A DNA stretch of 64,000 nt from Omphiscola glabra (lineage: Eukaryota > Mollusca > Gastropoda > Lymnaeidae), in assembly GCA_964017045.1 (NCBI GenBank), contig OZ024799.1, positions 26,795,596 through 26,859,595 of the forward strand. Direction: 5' to 3'. A program made the translations under genes and the position numbers. The stretch's first letter is position 1; each line of letters starts with the position of its first letter. The notes under the pieces are model-generated. The model made no database searches. It was not told the DNA's origin and saw only the letters and a list, made by a program, of their open reading frames with translations. Below are positions 24,701 through 35,842 of this stretch, piece by piece.

Positions 24701-27700
24701 TTTCATATTAAAAATTTATAAAATATGCTGACTCGTCACTTATTTGTAATTAATTAATTATGTCTGGGTGGCCGAGTGGTCTAAACTGAGCAAATCTCAA
24801 GTTGATGGTCTGAAGTTCAATCCCCGGTAAAGCAAAAACACCACCAGCACCCCGGGTGGATGGGACTCGTTAACCTTGGACGGCAACGCATCTAAGAGAA
24901 GGCAACTCTGAATTCAAAACCCGGAGATGGAGTCCCGAAAGGCGGATAACATTGATACAATGAAACATTCCGACAACTCCAGCGAAGCCACTGGTGCCAA
25001 GCTGTATCATCCACATGATGTTCCCTTGGGGTCATCCAGCGGCGTGGAGAGAGGCGATTTGCTGTTGGGAACCAGCTAATAATCCTAGAAAGAATAATCC
25101 CAGGCCTTGTGGATTTCGTCCTGCGAATTCCATACCATTGTCACCTTGTGACGGACGGATGCCAGCAAAAAAAAAATTATGTCTAAATATTTATTTCTTT
25201 GATTTCCCAAAAATCAAAATAATAATATTCTTTAGATATTAACTTAAAATTTTCTGTGGAATTGTTTACAATTTTTAAGTATAAACTAATAATGAAGGGA
25301 TTATTTGTTTCATTAAGTTAAAATTGACGATTACACTTTTTATTTTAGCATTTTCTATATAAAATGTTTTTTTGTCCCATGTCATATTAATGATAATGTG
25401 TATATATGACAAAAAATAGTACCGGTATGTCATTTATTTTAAGTTAGTTAAGTTTTTTCACAAATCAACCTGTATTGTTAGAATCAACTTTGGCTGTTGA
25501 TAGAATTTAAAATAAGTTCTAGTCGTTTGCTTGAGGTAATTACAGTATTTTATAATTAATTTTTAGTAATATCTTATGTAATTCTTGGATTATTGTGGCA
25601 GAAAGTGTGTTTTTTCTTTAAGAACACTGAGGATTATATAATAATTCTCTATTGGAATAGTGTGATATGTGATTAAATATAGGATATTTCAATATCAAAG
25701 GTAAGTGAATATTTTTGTACAATTTTACTTATATTGTATATATATATATATATACTAGTAAATAAAATTAATAATTAACTATTAATTGTAATAATAAGGC
25801 TTATTTAACCTAATATCCTTCAATAAAAGCATCAAATCATATTTAAAAATATGTATTTGTGTTATTAATTTATTTGTTTTTATTTTTAAATGAGTTATTA
25901 TTATGAGGTAATAGGCTGGATTTCCAGGATGAATCAAGTTATTTACTATAGCAACGAATATTAACGATAGTAGGTAATTTTGGGACACGTGACTAAAATT
26001 GCCGGGTTAATTTATGACCAAACCGCTGGGCCTAACCTTACACCTTGGATATGTTGTAATTAATGCCAGTATCTATGAAGTCCCTACAATGAAGCGATAT
26101 AAGCTTTCCACACATTAAATATGAATGAGTCAAATTATTTTACCTTCAATTCTCAAAGTGAAGCCCCAAATTTATTTTGGGGACTAAAGTGTCTAATCAT
26201 AAAACAACATGTCTACTCTAAGTTGTGGGCGGAAATAGAATTTACATGCTGGGCTACAAACAGTAAGAAGGTCGTAAACAACGTGACTCTCTGTATATTA
26301 AAAAGTGGAGGTCGCCATTTTGACAACGAAATCACGGTACCCAGGTTTCGGCATTTCCCCAGATCTCACCGAAGTGCATAAGGTTAGGTTTAAGGATACA
26401 TTTAGGGTTCAGGTTAGGTTTAGTGAGAGTAAATTATAAAAGTTCACGGTCGTGGCAATTAAAATTGTGTGATATGTCATGGCACCAATTGTCTGAATTT
26501 ACCAAATTCTTTTAGTAGTCTCCCTTGGTTTACCATAGTACCTATGCCTATACAATGTCATAAAAGAAATTACCAATTGGGCTAATGCGAAGAGATAGCA
26601 CCATGACTTTAGGGTTCAGTTTAGGTTTGAGCGATGCGGCAGTGACAAAACGGAGCCCTGAGCATGTTCAGAGAGAGGCCGCCCTTGAAACAATGGATTT
26701 GTACTCCAAAGTACCTGTGAAGGTGTTTACGGACGGATCGGCCAACCTGAGAGAAAGTACTGCTGGGTATGGTGCGCTCATACTATACCCAGTGAGGGGG
26801 TCACAAAGTCAAAAACTCTCTGGACCCTGTGGGACCACAGCATCAAACTTTAATGCGGAGCTTGAGGCTATACACAGGGCCCTGGAGAGCGTGTATCACA
26901 CACTGAGAGAAAATGAGCTTGCGGGGCTCGATGTGGTCGTGTTCTCGGACTCAAGATCTGCTCTCGAGATCTTGGAAAAGAGACAGGGTACCACTCACTT
27001 AGTTGACGTCATCATTGATGACGTGTGCAAAATCGGCAAATTAGGAGGCAAGGTAACAGTGCAATGGATCCCAGGCCACGTCGACATCAGTGGCAATGTG
27101 AAAGCAGACACTTGCGAAAACCGGGGCTGCCCAGCCTCAGCCAGAAGTACCAATGACTGGATTGGGAATAAAGAACTGGCTGGCAGACCATTTCAGGAAA
27201 AAGTGGTACAGGCAGTGGGCAGACAATACGACCGCTAGAGGCGTCTATTCAAACTTGCAGACTCCTAGCAAACAAGACCCATGGTGGGGGTTAGGCCGCA
27301 AACAGCAAAGCTTAGTGACGCAAATGCGCACCGAGCATTGCCCCTTAGGCACATACTTATGGCGGCTCGACAACAATCGGAATCCTACCTGCCGGCATTG
27401 CAACCTGGCCCCGGAGACGCTGGCGCATCTATTGACCTAATGCCCCTCACTAGAGCTTCCGGGGGAGGCCAGGGCGGAGGGGGAACCCTATGTGAGGAAA
27501 ATGTTGTATGGCACAGCTCAGCAGATGGAGCTGGTTGCCAATTTACTAGCCGGGGTCTTAAGAGAGTAATCTCACGACCTTCACCAGAATATGTGTGTTA
27601 GTTAGTAGGTACCCCAATACCGCTAGCGCGGGAAAAAAAACCTGCCAGCTTTGCGTGGTACATTTCTGTGACCAGCCGTGAAGGGCAGGTTTCGGTATAT

Positions 27701-30700
27701 GTCGGGCGTTGTCGTTCCTAAGCGTCATTTTCTAAAAATAAACAAGTTTCGGTCTTAAACTCTATTCGCTGAAAATTCCGGTCACGATGGTATAAATGCT
27801 GTGTCATTCTGACCTGTCTCAGACGAACAGTTGGAGCGCATACTGTGGGTAATTTAAGTCATGTTGATGGTTTTGTATAGCGAATGCGAGAATAAAAACT
27901 TTAGGACGAGCTAGCTTGATCACTTTAACATTAAAAGCATTTGCTATTAACATTACTGGCTATTTCTAGAATTTATGATACCGAGCGAGCAAAAAAATTC
28001 CCAATGTTATGAAAAAACGGCTGCCATCTTTTTTTACATAATTTTTTTTACCGGAGGGAGGTGAAATTATTTGGAAATAAACGCTTTAAATAAAACATTT
28101 CTAAATCATTGAAACATCTGATTGAACTAAAGTTTTTGATTCTAATATGACTAAACAATATAAATGTATACACATAAATAATAATTTGCTTTAAATTAAT
28201 TGTTTGTATAATTATTCTTCATAAAATAAGAATTTGATCAATTTGCAAATAGGAATTCCTCTTCTTCAACAACAATAACAATGATTACAACGTATTTATT
28301 AGCTATTAATATTAGATAAACTAAGACTATTGGTACTAGTTATAAGGGTGTATCGATAGACCTATATTCATACTAGAATTGAATTAATGAAATAAATAAA
28401 TTTTAATATTAGGGACATTTCTTTTATTTAGGATTTAATTGCAAACAATCTTCTTCATTTTTTTTTTCATTCTACTTCTACACTAGTTATTATTCTATTA
28501 TTATGGTGTATAAATAGACCTATATTCATACTATAATTAAATTAAATATATTTTAACACTGGGGACATTCCTTTAATTTATTTTGTCTACTTCTGGTGAT
28601 TTTTGTTTAAAAACCAATTTATAATTGCAATGTCATTAACTCATACTTATGAATTTTCCTTTGTTTTTTCAATAGATTCCACACATGAGGACAGGCATTG
28701 CAACCTGGAGGAGACCAATAAACAACCCAATTTTATGTTGACATTGAAGTTGTTTTTAATCTACCAATCGATGAGAATGAAGAGCTCTAGAGCCACGAAC
28801 CATGTCCACGTTTTTTTTGAGACAGTTGCTCTGTCTTTAGGATATGTTAAGACCACTGTTAAATTGTTTAGTAAGTTGGTATTATTTGACATAGATCATG
28901 AAGAAATAACATTGTCAAATTTAGTTTCTGATGTTCTAATGGGAGATTTTCATTTTGTTAATTTGTGTATGATTGAAATTTATTTCAATTTTCAGGTCAC
29001 TAATTTTAAAATTTAATTTTTAAATATTTTGTATACTTACAGCTGGACAAGGATACCATCTTTTGCTGTGGACAAGGACATTATCCTTTGCTGTGGACTA
29101 TGGATAGCTATATTGCATTGGATGTTTTTATGTTTTGTATTTAAATGTACCGGTACAATAATGTTGACGAGAGATTAATTTAATAACTTTTATATATAAA
29201 ATTTCTGAATTATGTTTTTCGTCTGGAATACTTTATTAAATTTTGTTTCTCACTGTCTATTTGTACTGAAGATTTCATCGAGTTAGCATTATTAGTTTAA
29301 AAGTAATTTTAAAAAATGTACATCAATGTCGACAGATTACATGACATTTTTTAATTTGTTATAGCATGATTCAAATTGCCTTTGTAATACTTGAATATTC
29401 TATTACATTTGGGTTGTCACTAGCCATTTGTAGTGAAAATTTAATTGTAGTAGCTTTATTAGTTTAAAAAATATCTATTTAAGTTTAACCCTTTGAACCC
29501 TCGATCCCGCTTTATCGGTCTGCGCCTTAAAAATCCACAACCCGCCAGACCGTTATATCGGTCTCCCATACCTTACCATAGATAGACAGTCCGTATGTAA
29601 AATGTGCTATAAATACTGAGTTCATGGTTTATCACGTGACTTGGGAAAGGTCACAGTAATGGCCGCGCCCATGGTTGCATTGTTTTTGTTATGTTTCAGT
29701 AATGTTTTTCGATGTATAGAAGTGGCAAAAATGCAATAATTACTTTTCTCAAGGACACAAACTAGAGTAGTTTTATGATAATGTAAATAATTTAGATAAT
29801 ATTTATTTGAAAAAGGAGTGAAATAAGTAAATAGACAATGATAGTGACGATCGATTGACTACAACTTCTAGTTCTAGTGCTATCGATGTGTTGTTAGGGA
29901 ATAAACTAAACAAGGTCTAACCCCTAGTTCTAGCCTTGGCTTTTATGAAAAATCAGGGCCGTATAAATGACCTTTTACTATGACATTTTACAACATTTCT
30001 AAGACAATTTTATTTCTGTGATACATTTTATAATACTAATGGACTACTAACAGACACATTTAGATTGAAATAAAAAAAAATTATTTAATTTTATAATCAT
30101 TTGATTTTGTTTGTTTGTGTGTCAGTGTGTGGACATTTTTTCACAGGAGCCCAGGGGATTGGGTATTTTAGGCCCAGGAGCCAAGGGTTCAAAGGATTAA
30201 GTATAAAAATGTCTCGGACGTGAGCACCTTTCATGAAATATTTTTTCTAACAGTGCATAAATATTTCTGATCTGCATTTTATTTATTTTAAATTTACCTT
30301 AATTTTAGATGGACATTATCTGTTTGTATTGAAAATTTTATAGCAGTAGCTTTATTGGTTTAGTGATTATGTCATTTTTTGAAAAATTAAATTTTTTGCC
30401 AATAGTCGTTCTCCACGCCATATGCTCATAAAGTAATATTTAATAAAATATAATAAGTTAATTCACAATTCATGTGTTTTATTTTGTTAAACATTGTGTT
30501 GTAAATGTTTGATAGCTCTAACTTTAATAGCTAAAAAGATACAAGCAAAATAGTAACAAAAGAGTAATAATGCAATCACAGCTTTAAAATTAAATACAAA
30601 TCCGAATAGTGGGGAAAAATAAATCACTAAAAAATTCATAATTTTTCTCCTATAAGTGATAGAAAGATTATCATGGTGTCATTGGAAAGCTTGAAGCCAG

Positions 30701-33016
30701 CTCTTTCCAATAATATGACCTTTGTCTATGTCAGATGTATATGAAAATTTGAGTTGGAGTACCTACATTTAGGAAATTTTTTCAATATTTTTAAACGTTT
30801 TATTCTTAATTTTACCGGTCACGGCAATCAAGTTGACGGCCATGATAAAAAACATGGATGATAATTTTTACCAAAAATTTTTTAAATTGGTAAATGCCTG
30901 GAGATATCACTGCGTGCCGCCATCTTGGATGCGGCGACCCGCGAATTTTTGTCCTAAATTTATCCCTAAACCTAACCTAAACCCTAACTAAATCTATCCC
31001 TAAGCCTAAACCTAACCTGAACCCTAAACTTATCACTAACCTGGGTTTTGACCCTATTGGAACCAGGGTTTTGACCCTATTGGAATTAGGGTTTTGATCT
31101 TATCGGAACCATGGACAAAACACGCAAATGTAGGTACTTTGATAAAAAATTCAAATTTTTTAAAAAAATAAACCAATGGCAGTGTTGAATAGAGCTAATT
31201 TTTAACAGAATTATAACACCAAAATCATATTTTTAGCTGTTGTAGTTTTAAAGTTATGAATTTTTTAAAGTACGACTTAGTTTGTCATTTTTTACTATGG
31301 ACGAAACCTCCACATCTTGTGACCTCATTCCTGATCGCGTCATGCGCAATGACTATATAGTTTATATAAGGCAACACATCCCCTTATTACTAAAATACTG
31401 TTTAGGGTCGACTTATTTTAATCTTTCAACTTTGGCACATGAATAATTAATTAAAGCTCTCCCTGACCAATGGTTTAATAGTTTTTGCACACGGCCAACT
31501 CTTATGAATGAAATAGTATTACGGTATAGCCATTATGCAAATGCAAGTGGCTGTGTGAATGGCTGCCCAGTACAATGTTTTGCACACTGCAAATTGTGAT
31601 CATTTATAATATGGACTCTACTGGCTTTTTAAACCTCAAATTAGGATATTCTTGTTTAAAAGACTTTAAGTTCACTCGAAACTATAAGTTATCCAAATAT
31701 TTTGATGTAAATAGTGATAATAATTGAATATTTGTAGAGTATCAGCATCTTCCGCCATTGAAAAGGGGACGAGGTCACACCCTAGCGAATTTGGGTAGTG
31801 CGACCTACATAGTATACTGCTCATGGGTAGAACCATGGTGTCTCTCCTAAAGGACATGTCGCTTTGAAATTTGGCATACTGGTAGATCAATCATAATCAA
31901 TGTATGCACGAGATGCATAATAAATATGAAAATGACATATTTTGTACTTTGACTTATATTAATGATGAAAGTTGCCTTATATTCACCAAGGATTTTCTCA
32001 AATATTAACCGATTGTAAATAAAAAAGAGATTGATTAAAACGTAGGCCAAGATATCCTCTAAAGCGTAAGGCCGGAAAAAGAACACAATTATGGGTATAT
32101 AGTAATTATTTTATGAATGAAATTGCACCAACATCAACAAATTAAAAACACGGATTTTCGCGCGGCGACGCCCATATCCCATACAAAACTTTTAGTAGTC
32201 TCCCTTGCTTTACTGAAGTACCTACGCAAATGATGTCATGGTGGAATCTCTCAGCATTAGCCGTTTAAATTAGGTAGCACTTCATAGGTACTTCGCCGAA
32301 GCAAGGTACACTCCTAGAAAATTTGTATCGGAAATGGGCGTCGGCGCGCGAAAATCCGTGTTTTTAATTTGTTGATGTTGCTGCAATTTCATTCATAAAA
32401 TAATTACTATATCCCACAATTGTGTTCCTTTTCCGGCCTTACGCTTTAGAGGACATCTTGGCCTACATTTTAATCAATCTCTTTTTTATTTACAATCTGT
32501 TAATATTTGAGAAAATCCTTGGTGAATATAAGGCAACTTTCACCATTAATAAAAGTTAAAGTAAAAAACATGTCATTTTCATATTTATTATGCATCTCGG
32601 GCATACATTGATCTACCAGTATGCCAAATTTCAAAGCAACATGTCCTTCCCGAGAGACGCCATGGTTCCCCAAGTCGTACTTTAAAAATTCATAACTTTA
32701 AAACTACAACAGCTAAAAATATGATTTTGGTGTTATAATTCTGTTAAAAATGAGCTCTATTCAACTATGCCATTGGTTTATTAAAAAGAAATTTTTGAAT
32801 TTTTTACCAAAGTACCTACACTTCAAACCGGAACAACAGGGTTCTTTCGTTGCCTATGCTCTAGTGGTAGATTACCATGAAAAAATACCCACCAAATGAA
32901 TTTAGGAAGTCTGTTATTTTCTTAATACTTCCAGTTATCACTTCTACATATTCTCTATTAGCCCAATCCTGTTGAAGTGGCCTTTGATGTACTGCTGGTT
33001 GTTGATGAGACGCCAT
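18731..33016 (-). CDS. BRK1: BRK1 (BRICK1/HSPC300), WAVE/SCAR complex subunit
   Basis: Three minus-strand exons: 33016-32893 (start codon 33014-33016), 21158-21076, and 18802-18731 (TGA 18731-18733). Lengths 124, 83 and 72 nt join in frame to 92 residues; introns are 11,734 and 2,273 bp with GT-AG ends. Recognisable family blocks are [14 protein letters not shown] (15-28), DFLNSF at 36-41, [10 protein letters not shown] (44-53) and [10 protein letters not shown] (60-69), which is nearly the whole BRK1 coiled-coil core. BRK1 is the smallest subunit of the WAVE regulatory complex and contributes to its helical bundle, controlling Arp2/3-driven actin assembly in the cytoplasm. The vertebrate and fly proteins are about 75 residues and end VTKGETLT. 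Here the last exon reads IAQNETLS and continues 15 more acidic residues, so the C-terminus is longer. An alternative last exon elsewhere cannot be excluded, though ETL aligns. Intron 1 is loaded with transposable elements. Confidence 0.93.
21960..22390. repeat. Degenerate copy of the foldback-arm repeat
   Basis: This stretch aligns in the same direction with 32290-32620: GAAATGGGC, a run like GTTTTTAATTTGTTGATG, TTGTGTTCC or TTGAGTTCTG, then AGGACATCTTGGC and TTGGTGAATATAAGGC in related form. It is therefore another member of the family that forms the large palindrome near BRK1 exon 1. Confidence 0.65.
22455..23860. mobile_element. Foldback-like element with long degenerate inverted arms
   Basis: The left arm (about 22455-22640) reads GTCGCTCAG...AATTTCG, ATGGCAGAAGATGC, TTTGATAACTTGTGTTTTAG and ATTATAAATGATCAT. 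The same order appears on the opposite strand in the right arm (about 23650-23860). Between the arms lies a transposase remnant that may be a nested insertion. The right half (about 23430-23830) has a second partial copy in direct orientation at 31360-31780, including CCCCTTATTACTAAAATACT, TTTGCACAC and GCATCTTCCGCCATT. Outer boundaries are not sharp. Confidence 0.7.
23161..23340 (+). pseudogene. Merlin-like (IS1595/ISXO2-type DDE) transposase remnant
   Basis: The frame encodes [16 protein letters not shown], then [20 protein letters not shown], then IRRVGGLC. The order FGxxxRxxxxCFxxxVPDRxAxTLxxxI is typical of the transposase core of IS1595-type enzymes, which include animal Merlin elements. 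A related remnant lies on the minus strand at 36695-36870, and both share the flanking block TTTGAAGTGCTATTTAAAC. The frame lacks the catalytic regions on both sides and is not functional. Family assignment is from motif memory and moderate. Confidence 0.5.
24130..24560. repeat. Degenerate MITE and foldback-arm fragments
   Basis: CTAATTCAGACTATTGGTGC followed by a GGGTTCAGGTTAG-type block (24295-24340) matches the end of the 174-bp element at 36281-36454. From about 24340, GTAGGCACTTTGATGAAAAT begins a relative of the outer arm of the palindrome at 31130. The block ACAAATTAAAAAC with CGCCGACGCCCAT (24237-24275) matches 32140-32175. Confidence 0.6.
24766..25176 (+). mobile_element. tRNA-derived SINE with target-site duplication
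   Basis: The head resembles a class II tRNA: A box TGGCCGAGTGG at 24769-24779 and a B-box-like AGTTCAATCC at 24814-24823. A unique body of about 340 bp follows, ending in a 10-base A tail. The direct repeat AATTATGTCT flanks it (24756-24765 and 25175-25184), as expected for LINE-mediated insertion. It has no coding capacity and lies in BRK1 intron 1, opposite in sense to the gene. Confidence 0.85.
26375..26503. repeat. Fragment of the G-rich 'GGTTAGG' MITE family
   Basis: GGTTAGGTTTAAGGATACAT, then GGGTTCAGGTTAGGTTTAGT, TATAAAAGTTCACGGTCG and GCACCAATTGTCTGAATTTA form the reverse complement of the element bounded at 36281-36454. The right end, GAATTTACC at 26503, equals the inverted start GGTAAATTC of that element. 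The left end is not clear. Confidence 0.7.
26585..27440 (+). pseudogene. LINE (non-LTR) retrotransposon RNase H and C-terminal fragment, frameshifted
   Basis: The frame from 26585 encodes an RNase H domain: FTD50GSA, AE92LEAI, FSD122SRSAL and WIPGH165 with NVKAD175, so the catalytic acidic residues and the histidine are present. After about 27190 the frame shifts; the alternative frame to 27440 has an arginine-rich stretch and CRHC...ETLAHLL, the cysteine/histidine C-terminus seen in I-, Nimb- and Jockey-like polymerases. No reverse transcriptase or endonuclease lies upstream, so this is a 5'-truncated dead copy. The region is more GC-rich than the surrounding intron. It lies in BRK1 intron 1, antisense to the gene. 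Confidence 0.85.
28334..28580. repeat. Imperfect direct duplication
   Basis: A block containing GGTGTATCGATAGACCTATA, TTCATACTAGAATTGAATTA and GGGACATTTCTTTTATTTA recurs about 150 bp further on as GGTGTATAAATAGACCTATA with GGGACATTCCTTTAATTTA. It is an old tandem duplication in BRK1 intron 1. Confidence 0.7.
29489..30196. mobile_element. piggyBac-type MITE with TTAA target site (708 bp)
   Basis: TTAA at 29485-29488 and 30197-30200 flank the element. The ends are inverted: CCCTTTGAACCCT on the left and TCCTTTGAACCCT read inward from the right, 12 of 13 matching. A TTAA duplication with CCCTTTG-like termini is the mark of the piggyBac superfamily. The interior has no transposase frame. It lies in BRK1 intron 1. 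Confidence 0.85.
30955..31112. repeat. CCTAACC-rich repeat block with 24-bp tandem units
   Basis: CCTAAACCTAACCTAAACCC and similar strings run from 30960 to about 31040, followed by three copies of a 24-bp unit containing GGGTTTTGACCCTATTGGAA. The same C-rich or G-rich block occurs inside the MITE copies at 26375-26503 and 36281-36454. It looks like an internal part of that family rather than a telomere. Confidence 0.7.
31130..32876. mobile_element. Large imperfect palindrome (foldback element) ending beside BRK1 exon 1
   Basis: The outer arms are 31130-31300 and 32682-32819, from GTAGGTACTTTG to its inverse CAAAGTACCTAC, including GCTGTTGTAGTTTTAAAGTT and its inverse. The inner arms are about 31830-32215 and 32290-32675, including CCATGGTGTCTCTC and AGGACATGTCG, TTGGTGAATATAAGGC and AAGCGTAAGGCCGGAAAA with their inverses. 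The loop is about 32216-32289. The left arm is interrupted at about 31330-31825 by a partial copy of the element at 23430-23830. The right end continues through GGTTTGAAGTG (inverted) to GGTAATCTACCACTAGAGC (inverted, ending 32876), the same terminus as the Merlin-like element at 36221-36999. No intact protein is encoded. Confidence 0.85.
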
Positions 33017-35842
33017 TTTCTTCCTGGTACAATTATACCAAGTTAAAGCTATTTAACGAAATCTTAAATAGATTCAGAGGGAGTTACTTTTGATGCGTGG
33101 CTAATAAATTTTAATAAATTTTAACTGGAGGGAAAAAATTTTTTTTTATCCAATTCTTTTTAAAATAATGTAACAATCACTTAATATCATCTTTTGGTAC
33201 TGTAACTGACCAACTATATATTAAATGTGCAAAAGGTCAAATTGTAGAGACTGTTCGTATTTTCTGCCGAGCCCCCTGCCCACCTTCCTCCATCTAACGC
33301 ACACAGACGCACTATTTTAAAAAAATCAACATCCCATTCCCCCTCAATGCATATGTAATATTTGGAGGGCTGCTATTAACCGATAAATGGTGTTCATTTT
33401 ATATCGAATATGCACGAAACGCTTTTATGCTAAGTTAGGAAATGAGCGAGACAAAGTATTGGAGAAATCTTTAAAAAGGGACGCAACAAAACAAAGAACG
33501 TATAATTAACAACTTAAACAAGCCGACCAAGTCTTAGTTTTGCCACCCCCTTGAAAAAACCCTGAAATGACGCCCCTGATGGGCATAGTCTATAGTAGCT
33601 GATTTATCATTTTCATCTTGTGGAACTGATATACCAGACAAGTAAACATCATCCTCACCTAACCTTTGAGCACTTAAAATAAAAGCATTGCTGGTGTGAG
33701 CAATAATTGCCACAAGCTCTCTCTATCTCCTTGCAGCTCTTCACTACTCGCATTGGTCAAATCCTCTTTGTTGAGGAGCAGGTGCTAATTTCTTATGCTC
33801 AAGAAGGCACTGTCGGTGCTGTTGAACATGCTTTTTCAACATGACTTGTAATGCAAATATGTTCAAGCAGTGATGTTATTATTGTTACTCACTTTACTTT
33901 CCACTAATTCTCAAAATATCGTATTCATACTCTATCAATACCATTTATCTTGACTGCATATGACACTCGAACTGTGCCCTTGTTCCATGCCTGCAACATG
34001 ATCGCAAACTTACCGCCCCGGTCATTTGCGACAAACAGAATCTACGGGTGAAGAGATGCCAACTTTTCATTTCTCCTGCACTAACAAAGTGTGGCAACAT
34101 TCAGACCAGCCATCTGCAGTGCACATACAAAGACACATTAAATAAATCTTATATTGTTTAAAAGTCTAAACATTACATGACTATTTACACTCATTTACGA
34201 TTATAATTAATTTAAAAAATAGTGTAATAACAAGCCAATTTTTAAAATTAAAATTTTAATAGAGAAAACATGATTGTTAACGTCAACTAATTTAAACTCT
34301 CCCCCTTGTCAATAACTCTCAAACATTTCCACCCCCCCCCCTATTGTGTTGACATAATTAATGGATGCCCCCTTAACCTGACTGCAGTCTCTCCCCTTAT
34401 TACCGAAACATATTTTGGAAACCTTTAGATTATTTTTCTCTCTTTTTTGCTACCACACTATCAATCATCAATGGGATATTTTAATTGGTTACCGGAAATT
34501 TGATCGAAAGAAATTTCGTCGACAGAAAATTGATCGACGGAAATTTGATAGAACGGAAATTTGATAGAACGGAAATTTGGTCGACATCTTTTTTTCAGTT
34601 CTCACGTTAAAATTTTCGTCAAATTTCTTTGTAAACGCACTACACTATATGGTAAAATAAAATAATGCATTCAAAAAGAAATTTGACGCAAAATTTCCGT
34701 TCGATCAAATTTCCGTCCATCAATTTTCCGATAACGAAATATCTTTCGATTAAATTTCCGGATACGATTTTAATTGAACTAACTGAATTGTCCGTGAAAA
34801 ATCTATGCATACCAATCCGTAGACCTCATTGTGCTGCATTTAAGTTCGTTAGATTAGTGGTGATTGAAGCTATGGGATCATGCTTGTGAACATTTGGATA
34901 AACAGTAGAGCACGAAACCAAACAATACATTTTAGAATAAGATCAATAAGTATTTACAGAAATTATCAGAAATATTAAGAAATATTTAAAAGTAAAACAG
35001 AATAGTAGTGCGTTCAAAAAGCCTGTGATGTTAAACTATTGAAATTAACATTGATGCATTTCATTTATTTTTACAAAATTTATTGAGAACAAGTGTTTTT
35101 ATAAGGCCTTATAAAAATTACCATTTATTAGATACTAGGCGATTAGTTACTGCTGTATACGGCAGAGGTGAGACGTCCCGTTATCTGGATCATTTGTCTC
35201 CTTATTCCCCAACAAACTGCCCCCCCCCCTTCCCCCTGTATACCCCATTCCCATCGGACATCCTTCAGTAACATGTAATCTTTCACCCAAGCCATTTCCG
35301 TTCACACTCCCCACTATCTCCCTCACCCGATCCCCTATTCCCCTCTGTACCCTCCTCATTCAACTCTCCTCCACCCTAGCCACTTTATTCCACACACTCC
35401 ACATTCACTCCCTTCAATCCCCTTTACTGAACATTCTCCCATAGTTTAAATATTTTTTTCCAACCTCGCTAAATCAGGGAGATCTCGGTAAATTGATTAC
35501 CAACATTTTAACAACTTCCGTGAAATTTTTGATAGGGAGCATCTGATGGGAACATTATTTTAAATAATAAAGCATGAAATAAAAAAAATGAATGTCAATA
35601 AATGAAAAAAAAAAAAAAAAATTCTTAAATTTTTATTTAAGAATACGGAATTATATTTGTCTAATGTGTTTATTGCAAAATTTCTGATTGTAAATAAATT
35701 TTAAAATTTTAACAATATCTCCCTTGGGTTTACATTTCCGCCGTCAAATACGACGATACTTGAAGCAGTTTTGAGATACAAACTGCAACAGTGTGTGACA
35801 CTTTATTGTCATAAGCTAATTAATCATTTGTACCGCGTAATC
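33017..35842. promoter_or_regulatory. Head-to-head spacer of BRK1 and LSM8 (promoter region of both)
   Basis: BRK1 starts leftward at 33016 and LSM8 rightward at 35843, so both promoters should lie here. I could not assign a TATA box or initiator to either gene. The spacer holds the bounded foldback element at 34488-34766, a pyrimidine-rich stretch at about 35210-35430 and long A/T runs near 35580-35640. No coding exon was found. Confidence 0.55.
34488..34766. mobile_element. 279-bp foldback MITE with 10-bp target duplication
   Basis: ATTTTAATTG is duplicated at 34478-34487 and 34767-34776. Between them the ends are inverted: CCGGAAATTTGATCGAAAG on the left and CCGGAAATTTAATCGAAAG read inward from the right. 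Both arms carry repeated sub-units of the type GGAAATTTGATAGAAC or GGAAATTTGATCGAAC. No protein is encoded. A 9-10-bp duplication fits Mutator-like or foldback elements. Confidence 0.85.
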
